This document shows positions 21,343 through 26,315 of a DNA stretch of 26,315 bases, one piece after another. The stretch comes from DAOTUB01 sp034437455. Lineage in GTDB: Bacteria > Chloroflexota > Anaerolineae > B4-G1. The notes below the pieces were generated by a model. It was not told where the DNA came from and did not search any database. It saw only the letters and a program-made list of their open reading frames with translations. The translations under genes and the position numbers were made by a program. The stretch spans positions 1-26,315 of the forward strand of contig DAOTUB010000227.1 of the NCBI GenBank assembly GCA_034437455.1, written 5' to 3'. Every line of letters starts with the position of its first letter. Position 1 is the stretch's first letter.

Positions 21343-24069
21343 TCAGGTTGCTTGAAATGTCGGATCCAGTGCAGATTGTGAGTGCATATCCAGATAGCGA
21401 CCCAGCACCGAGGCTGTGGCAAAGAGTAACCGGGTAGGGTGAGGGGTTCCATCTTTGTAGTACTTTGTCACTGCCAGACAGTACAGAAACAACGCGGGGA
21501 GGTACTCATTCAAGAAGCCGGATCCCGGCGCGATGTACTTTTGCGCGATGCAGCGAGTGGCAAGAATCATATCGTAGGCAGCCGTCAGGCGACGGTCAGC
21601 CATCTGTCGCCACAAGTTATGCCGGATCGCGGACCATCCCCGGTGCAGCAGTCTCTTCCCTGGCACTTCCAGCGTGGCGGCGGCCAGGACGTGCTCGAAG
21701 CGCACATAGTCGTTCAGCGAAAAGCCCGCATTGCTCCCCAATCCCATCAACCGCACGTAGGTCTCCAGCTTGACAAAGTCGAACAGGTTGTGCCGCTCGC
21801 CCGCGCGGGCAAAGTCGATCAGCCACCCCCGTCCCCTCTCGTCAACCAGCACGTTGCGCAGGTGCAGGTCGCCGTGGACGTAAGAGTGTGGTCTGTCCTT
21901 CAACTGACGCTCCAAGATCTGGGGGTATACCTGCAACGGATTGGGGTACATCCCTGGTACACCGGGAAATTCGATCCGCAGGCTCCCGACATCGGGCGAC
22001 AGGTCTGGGAAGGCAGCCTGGACGATCTGCTCCATCCGCTCCCGCCGGTGGTAAACCACTGTGCCGCGCACGCCGACCACATCGCCCGCCTCTAGCCCCC
22101 AGGCGGCGTCGCTTTCTGGCGCAAACTCTACGCGCACAAAGATCCCCCGACCATCCGGGTCCATCAGTTTCATCTGGTCACGCTTGACCCGCAGGACGAC
22201 CAAGCCCTCGACCGAAAGCAGCGCGGGAGCCTCACCTGATTGGATGTGCTCGTGGTCGGCGGGTATCGCCTCGATCGCCTCCGGGCGATAGTCGTCGCTC
22301 GGCTCTGGCGATTGGCCGACGCGCCAGAATCCATCGGAGCTTCTTGAGCGGATCCGCAGCCGCAGGTGTTCGACGAGGTGCTGGCCGTACTCGGCAGCGA
22401 AAGAGAGGTCGCGTCGGGCCGTCTGCACGTACCAGTGCTGCCCCAACTCTTTGTCGAGCAGATCGTCGAGTAGCTCGACGACCGGCGCGGTGGTGCGGGA
22501 AGACGCGGCCTGGCGGTACCACGTCTCCAGGTCGACGGCCCGACCCAGTGTCCCTTCTCCCACGTAGGCATAGTTCAAGGCAGCCTGCACGCCTTGCTCG
22601 TAATACCTTCCCCCTCTCAGTGGGGCCACGCAGAAGGGCAGATGCGGTTCGACGTACCGTTCATAGTTCTCCCGCTCGGTGCGCAGCTCGTGCACGAGGC
22701 CGAGCTTGGTCACTGTGAGCGCGGCCTTGCGATCCCGCGTCGTGATCGGCAGGGTCAAAAAGACGCGCGAGTCACCGTAGCCGCCGCTGAACTCTTTTTC
22801 GACTTGCACCCGCTTGTAGCCCAGATAGACCTGTTGAAGCAGCGCCTGCTCTCGCTCCGTCAACGGAATCGCAGGCAGTGTTTCGATCTGCGGAGGGATC
22901 ATCTCCGATTCGAGGGAGGGCAGCGCCCCCGGAAACCCACCGCGTTCGATGAGTCCCTCGATGTCCCCCTTGGGTTCAGGGGCAAGGAGACGGTCCAAAG
23001 CCATCTCGACCTTGAGGGCCTCAATGATCCGCTCGGCCTGCTGGCGGGGTTGATCGGCGCCGGTGAGGTCGGCCTCCAGTTGCTCGTATCGCCCCTGTAG
23101 GCGGTCCCGGATGCCACTCAGCAGGCGATCCTCAACCAATGGCTCCAATTCTGTCAGCACGACGCCGAGGTTGTGCAGGTTGATGCTGGTCGTCACCTGC
23201 CGGTCGGTGAGCATGCCGACGTTGCTGCTCAAGACACGGTAGAGCCGCACCAGTTCCTGCAAGCGCCGGATGTTCTCCGGAGATGCTTTGACCGGCGACA
23301 GGGCATTGACCTCATCCAAGAGCTTGCGCAGCGACTGCTCCTGCTCGACCATCAAGGGCAAATTCTGCTCGCACCAGGTGAGCTGACGGTCGCTCTTGTG
23401 TCTGTAGAGTTCGAGCCGGAGCGTGACGTTGGTCGTGATGTGCTCACCAGCCCAGTCCTCACACTCGACATCGGGGTAGAGGAGCGCGGAGAGGTAAGGG
23501 TGTTCACGCATCCCATACAGCCCGGCGCGGCCATTGGCCAGGCGCGTGGCCAGAATCGCGCCAGGGGCGTCGTTCAGGTAAGCCGCCAGCACTCGTTGGG
23601 CTGCCTCTACGTCATTCATCTCATCTGTCTCGACCATCTCCCCTTGAACCACGATTCCACACAGAAGCACCGACTCGCCCAGGAGATGGTCCGAGGGTGT
23701 GGGCCGCCACACCTCGTCGCGCAGGCTGGCGAATATCGCCGGGCTGACTTCTCCGCGTTGGGCGTAGGCCGCTTGAAGCCAGTAGGCGTCACCGTATATG
23801 CCTGCCGAGATCAAGCAGCAGCGGCCCGTTTCGGAGTTTTCCAGCCAATCGTCCGTACGAAGGATGAACTGGCTGGGGATGCGCGCTTGGCTTTCCTCCG
23901 GCCACTCCCAGGCAGAGACGGCCTGGCCACTCAAGCGCTCCAGGTGGACAACGAGATTGACCAGATCTTGCTCAAAGGCCGCGCGATGTTTCTGGGCAGC
24001 GCTGCTGCTCTCGCCCTCGCCGTGGCGCAGGTAATAGACATAATGCTCAAGCGTGGGTTCAGCGATCAC
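21343..24069 (-). CDS. Multi-domain protein with TCAD9/APH-like kinase and OB-like insertion
   Basis: A 908-residue protein. Residues 1-240 form an N-terminal domain of unknown fold (DAYWLQAAYAQRGEVSPAIFASLRDEVWRP). Residues 240-400 are helical and partly coiled-coil. From about 425 there is a kinase-like N-lobe (FSGGYGDSRVFL ... ALTVTKLG ... RENYERYVEPHLP). Residues about 635-705 look like an OB-fold insertion (LVVLRVKRDQMKLMDPDGR ... GDVVGVRGTVV). The C-lobe contains the catalytic loop YVHGDLHLRNVL (His732, Asp734, Asn739) and the metal-binding WLIDFARAG (Asp752). This arrangement resembles the phosphotransferase-type ternary-complex-associated domain (TCAD9) of bacterial conflict systems and aminoglycoside/choline kinases. 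The substrate is unknown. The GTG start overlaps the stop of the small upstream gene by one base (TAGTG). Confidence 0.85.
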   Translation of the reverse strand: MIAEPTLEHYVYYLRHGEGESSSAAQKHRAAFEQDLVNLVVHLERLSGQAVSAWEWPEESQARIPSQFILRTDDWLENSETGRCCLISAGIYGDAYWLQAAYAQRGEVSPAIFASLRDEVWRPTPSDHLLGESVLLCGIVVQGEMVETDEMNDVEAAQRVLAAYLNDAPGAILATRLANGRAGLYGMREHPYLSALLYPDVECEDWAGEHITTNVTLRLELYRHKSDRQLTWCEQNLPLMVEQEQSLRKLLDEVNALSPVKASPENIRRLQELVRLYRVLSSNVGMLTDRQVTTSINLHNLGVVLTELEPLVEDRLLSGIRDRLQGRYEQLEADLTGADQPRQQAERIIEALKVEMALDRLLAPEPKGDIEGLIERGGFPGALPSLESEMIPPQIETLPAIPLTEREQALLQQVYLGYKRVQVEKEFSGGYGDSRVFLTLPITTRDRKAALTVTKLGLVHELRTERENYERYVEPHLPFCVAPLRGGRYYEQGVQAALNYAYVGEGTLGRAVDLETWYRQAASSRTTAPVVELLDDLLDKELGQHWYVQTARRDLSFAAEYGQHLVEHLRLRIRSRSSDGFWRVGQSPEPSDDYRPEAIEAIPADHEHIQSGEAPALLSVEGLVVLRVKRDQMKLMDPDGRGIFVRVEFAPESDAAWGLEAGDVVGVRGTVVYHRRERMEQIVQAAFPDLSPDVGSLRIEFPGVPGMYPNPLQVYPQILERQLKDRPHSYVHGDLHLRNVLVDERGRGWLIDFARAGERHNLFDFVKLETYVRLMGLGSNAGFSLNDYVRFEHVLAAATLEVPGKRLLHRGWSAIRHNLWRQMADRRLTAAYDMILATRCIAQKYIAPGSGFLNEYLPALFLYCLAVTKYYKDGTPHPTRLLFATASVLGRYLDMHSQSALDPTFQAT

Positions 24070-24335
24070 TACCTTCTACCACCGATTTCTCCTGGGCTGG
24101 GGGGCGGTGGTAGAGGACGTGGCCCTCGAAGCTTGCTTTCTTCTTCGGCCTGCTTGAGCAGCTCGACGATGGTTTCGTACTGCATACAGAGCGCGACGAG
24201 ATTATCGCTCGCCTCGCCCATTTTCTCGCTGAACTCGGCCCACTCGCCGGACTCGGTGAGTGCTTTCTCGACGTCGTCGGCGTGTTCTTCGAGAAGTGTG
24301 AGAATGTCCCTGATGTAGCTGATGTTCTCCTTCAT
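24069..24335 (-). CDS. Small helical protein, first gene of the protease/kinase set
   Basis: An 88-residue protein: an acidic, amphipathic helical pair (residues 1-65, RDILTLLEEHADDVEKAL and DNLVALCMQYETIVELLKQAEEES) followed by a proline-rich tail (RPLPPPPSPGEIGG). No family recognised. AGGAG lies 7 nt before the ATG and the stop overlaps the next GTG start, so translation with the kinase-like gene is probably coupled and the product may be a partner subunit. As the first gene after a 270-nt gap, it probably follows the promoter of this gene set. Confidence 0.75.
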   Translation of the reverse strand: MKENISYIRDILTLLEEHADDVEKALTESGEWAEFSEKMGEASDNLVALCMQYETIVELLKQAEEESKLRGPRPLPPPPSPGEIGGRR

Positions 24336-24509
24336 GCTGTTTCTCCTTGAGTATGGTTATCGAGCCCCTGAGTGATATCCTCTTATCATCATCGCTGGTT
24401 GTCCAACCGTTTATGTGCATTAAAGCACTGGGTGAGTGTTTTATTCCCAGCGCCCTCATACCCTTCAGCGGTTCAGCGATTCCAAAACCCGCCACTCGCG
24501 ACCCGCCTC

Positions 24510-24530
24510 CCCTTCGACCAGGCTCAGGGC
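24510..24530. repeat. Dispersed palindromic repeat unit, copy C
   Basis: CCCTTCGACCAGGCTCAGGG followed by C, in the same orientation as copy A. It lies exactly where the paired cassette 1 has a 3-nt hairpin loop, so it appears inserted between the hairpin arms. Confidence 0.65.
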
Positions 24531-24605
24531 AGGCGGCGGGATCTAACCGGCGCGCTCGCTTCGCTCGCGCAGAGGGCAGATTTCCAGAGTACAGAGCACA
24601 GAGCA

Positions 24606-26276
24606 TCAGATTTCTGAGCTGGGAGAGATGGGGGAGACGACCACTCGAAACCCGCCGTAGCCGTAGCGATTGCCCGGGCCCCTGCGGTCGCGGCAGGCGC
24701 AGCGGACGAGGTCCTCGCTGATGAGGAAGGAGCCGCCCCGCACCACACGGCGGCTCTCGTCTCCAGCTTCCAGATTCTCTCGACCATCCTGCGGATCATA
24801 GGGATAGCCCTTGTACACGCTCCGTGTCCACTCCCACACGTTCCCCGCCATATCCGCGCAATCGTAAGGGCTGTCTCCTCCCGCCGCACTGTACTTCCCC
24901 ACCGGTGTCGTACCGCCAATGCCCGATTTGCCCATATTGCACTTGCTCTCGTCGAACTCGTCGCCCCAGGGGTAGATACGCCCATCCGTCCCTCGCGCCG
25001 CCTTTTCCCACTCCGCCTCCGAGGGCAAGGTCACCGGCAGCCCTGTCTTTTCGCCCAGCCAGCGGCAGTAGGCCAGCGCGTCGCGCCAGGTCACATACAC
25101 TACGGGATGATCATCTGGCCCTTTCAGGCTGTTCTCACTTGCGGGCCTGTGGCCACTTGCCTCCACGAAGGCGCGAAACCGGGCCACCGTCACCGGGTAG
25201 CGTCCAATCCAGTATCCTGGTAGCGTGACTTTGTGCTGGGGCAGTTCATCGTTATATGTTTGTGGGTCCTTCTCCTTGTCGCTTCCCATCAAGAACGGCC
25301 CCGGCTCCACCCAGACCATTGGCTGGCCCAGGATTTCCTCCCACGGGATCTGCTCGCAGAGCGCATCATCCGGCTGTTCTGCCAGATAACGAAGTGCGGC
25401 CCGTCGCAAACGCAAATCTGTGTCTTGCAGTGCCTCCGCCACCGGCGCTCGTGCGGCCTCGCCCATCTCCGCCAACGCCTGTACCGCCAACCCGGTCACC
25501 TCCGTGTCCGGGTCACCAACTGCTCGAAGCAATGGCCTCACTACTCGCTCGCTCTGCATCCGCGCCAATGCCGCTACCGCCCGCCGTCGGTCCCTCGCCC
25601 GATCCGATTTCAACAACCCCTCGGAACGCTTTGCCACCGCCTCCCGCGTCTCGTCTGTGACTCCTCGCCCCTCCTCCACGCACCACCAGGCCAGCCAGGG
25701 ATTGGCCTGTCCAATCTTTTGCACCAGCCAATCGGCGTCCGACCGTAGGTCGGCCTCCACCAGTCCCGCCAGTTGCACGAACGTCTCCATCCACCAGTCG
25801 TCGGCGGCCAGCAGCGCCAGGCCCTCCTCTCTGCCGGTCAACGTCCGCCGCGCGCGCCGCTGCAGACTCTTCCTCCAGGTCAGATTCTGCTCTCGCTTCA
25901 CCACCTCCAGAAGCGCCACGGCCATAAAGTACTCTTGCACCGTCTGGTGTGGCGCAAACTCTAACTGGTCTTCCCCCTTCAGCAACCCGTGTCGGGCGCA
26001 GGCTCCAACCAACTCGCCTGCCCCCAGGGGTCGGCCCACGGCCCTATCTGCCGCCTGCCCCTTCTTCATCAGCCAGTCGGTCACCGCCTGCTCTGCTTCC
26101 TCCCGAGACAAGGAGAGTCTTTGGTCCGGCCCCAGGTGATTGTAGGCCAGGTCGGCCAGGATGTCCCGTTTCACCCATTCCGGGATAGGGGTTTCCAGAA
26201 AAATAAACCTCCCAAAATCACACAGGGAGAGGCTCAATACGGACAAACCACTTCTCCAAACCCAATAACCGGTCAA
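24606..26276 (-). CDS. HEAT-repeat/FGE-sulfatase protein with VR2 (probably N-truncated NACHT protein)
   Basis: The 556-codon frame starts without a Walker A motif. Residues 30-130 look like the helical arm that follows a NACHT domain (WVKRDILADLAYNHL, FAPHQTVQEYFMAVALLEVV). Residues about 225-310 contain two or three HEAT repeats (RRRAVAALARMQSERVVRPLLRAV, RRAALRYLAEQPDD). The FGE-sulfatase domain (EPGPFLMGSDKEKD, LPSEAEWEKAARG, GNVWEWTRSVYKGYP) runs from about 325 to the end and contains VR2 at about 509-551. It should be a second diversified sensor served in trans by the DGR at 2008-3605. The frame opens with a TTG and no good ribosome site, and the first 25 residues look unnatural, whereas another frame upstream reads protein-like to 26218. 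I suspect a frameshift near 26200-26240 or a different upstream gene. The C-terminal half is certain, the start is not. Confidence 0.85.
   Translation of the reverse strand: MTGYWVWRSGLSVLSLSLCDFGRFIFLETPIPEWVKRDILADLAYNHLGPDQRLSLSREEAEQAVTDWLMKKGQAADRAVGRPLGAGELVGACARHGLLKGEDQLEFAPHQTVQEYFMAVALLEVVKREQNLTWRKSLQRRARRTLTGREEGLALLAADDWWMETFVQLAGLVEADLRSDADWLVQKIGQANPWLAWWCVEEGRGVTDETREAVAKRSEGLLKSDRARDRRRAVAALARMQSERVVRPLLRAVGDPDTEVTGLAVQALAEMGEAARAPVAEALQDTDLRLRRAALRYLAEQPDDALCEQIPWEEILGQPMVWVEPGPFLMGSDKEKDPQTYNDELPQHKVTLPGYWIGRYPVTVARFRAFVEASGHRPASENSLKGPDDHPVVYVTWRDALAYCRWLGEKTGLPVTLPSEAEWEKAARGTDGRIYPWGDEFDESKCNMGKSGIGGTTPVGKYSAAGGDSPYDCADMAGNVWEWTRSVYKGYPYDPQDGRENLEAGDESRRVVRGGSFLISEDLVRCACRDRRGPGNRYGYGGFRVVVSPISPSSEI
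24623..24751 (-). repeat. DGR variable region VR2
   Basis: Aligned to TR at a constant offset of 22615, with the core at 24655-24722. It has 18 substitutions, all at TR coding-strand adenines. It encodes SFLISEDLVRCACRDRRGPG and following residues at the C-terminus of the second FGE-domain protein. One change turns a conserved Tyr codon TAC into TGC (Cys). The 3' end shares the VR1-type IMH sequence, not the TR form. Confidence 0.97.
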
Positions 26277-26315
26277 AGCGTTCTTCCAACTCCTTCATGG
26301 CTTTTTTGGTCAAGC
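26218..26315 (-). CDS. 3' end of an upstream frame, cut by the window edge
   Basis: Open from the window edge on the minus strand, reading LTKKAMKELEERFDRLLGLE followed by KWFVRIEPLPV and a TGA at 26218-26220. It overlaps the beginning of the FGE frame in another phase. It may be the NACHT-proximal part of the same gene before a frameshift, or the end of a separate gene. Too short to assign a function. Confidence 0.4.
   Translation of the reverse strand, partial: LTKKAMKELEERFDRLLGLEKWFVRIEPLPV

Larger units (their letters stand above)
24494..24839 (-). repeat. Shared target cassette 2 (C-terminus, VR2 and 3' flank)
   Basis: The counterpart of 3817-4138. It matches at an offset of 20701 except for 24 extra bp in the 3' flank, where the loop of the CCCGCC/GGCGGG hairpin is filled by a copy of the dispersed repeat (24510-24530). 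The rest of the gap to the next gene (24336-24493) holds nothing recognisable beyond the AAGGAG ribosome site of the small gene. Confidence 0.85.

Overview
The window reads as an accessory island of a filamentous or otherwise complex bacterium, most likely a Chloroflexota (Anaerolineae/Caldilineae-like) member. This is inferred from moderately high GC, from many STAND-type NTPases with N-terminal zinc ribbons, from WD40 and TPR sensors, and from a large secreted protein ending in a 'YLP' tail that I associate with that phylum. No taxonomic marker gene, rRNA or tRNA is present. Apart from one TPR gene at the left edge, every gene is on the minus strand, so the biological order runs from high to low coordinates.

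Layout in transcription order (right to left): (1) the 3' part of a NACHT/HEAT/FGE-sulfatase-domain protein with variable region VR2 (24606-26276; its 5' end looks broken near the window edge); (2) a tight gene set made of a small helical protein (24335), a TCAD9/APH-like kinase with an OB-like insertion (24069), a clostripain-like C11 caspase-clan protease (21286), a CHAT caspase-like protease with C-terminal zinc ribbons (19982), a zinc-ribbon STAND ATPase (18042) and a 14-blade WD40 protein (16687); (3) a graveyard holding a decayed second WD40 gene and a relic of a STAND C-terminus (13455-14448); (4) a zinc-ribbon NB-ARC ATPase (13130) coupled by an ATGA overlap to a TPR protein (11826), then a secreted Ig-repeat protein (10366); (5) a small helical adaptor (7260) and a zinc-ribbon NACHT-FGE protein carrying VR1 (6712); (6) a diversity-generating retroelement (DGR) core: reverse transcriptase (3605), bAvd (2520, ATGA overlap), template region TR (2008-2136), about 200 nt of structured tail, and a strong terminator (1767-1809). 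Beyond it lie a tiny secreted-peptide gene (1367-1504), a shared terminator and the convergent TPR gene (192-1265).

The strongest result is base-level evidence for a DGR with two targets. Across a 68-nt core, VR1 differs from TR at 21 positions and VR2 at 18. Every one of these is an adenine in the TR coding strand (28 available), and none of the 40 non-adenine positions differs in either VR. The variable residues sit where true formylglycine-generating enzymes carry their active-site cysteines, so these are probably diversified binding pockets rather than enzymes.

A second pattern ties the cluster together. Five different proteins (NACHT-FGE, NB-ARC, STAND, CHAT and the small adaptor) carry a short glycine-rich motif, roughly (I/V)xQxV...VxG, in three cases followed by GG(E/Q)(R/Q)xYGDxVxG(D/N)K. 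Four of the five also have zinc ribbons. My model is a multi-receptor intracellular surveillance system: DGR-diversified, WD40 and TPR sensors on STAND switches are linked by homotypic motifs to two caspase-like proteases and a kinase. Related STAND/DGR conflict systems of multicellular bacteria have been described. The particular combination and the shared motif are what deserve follow-up.
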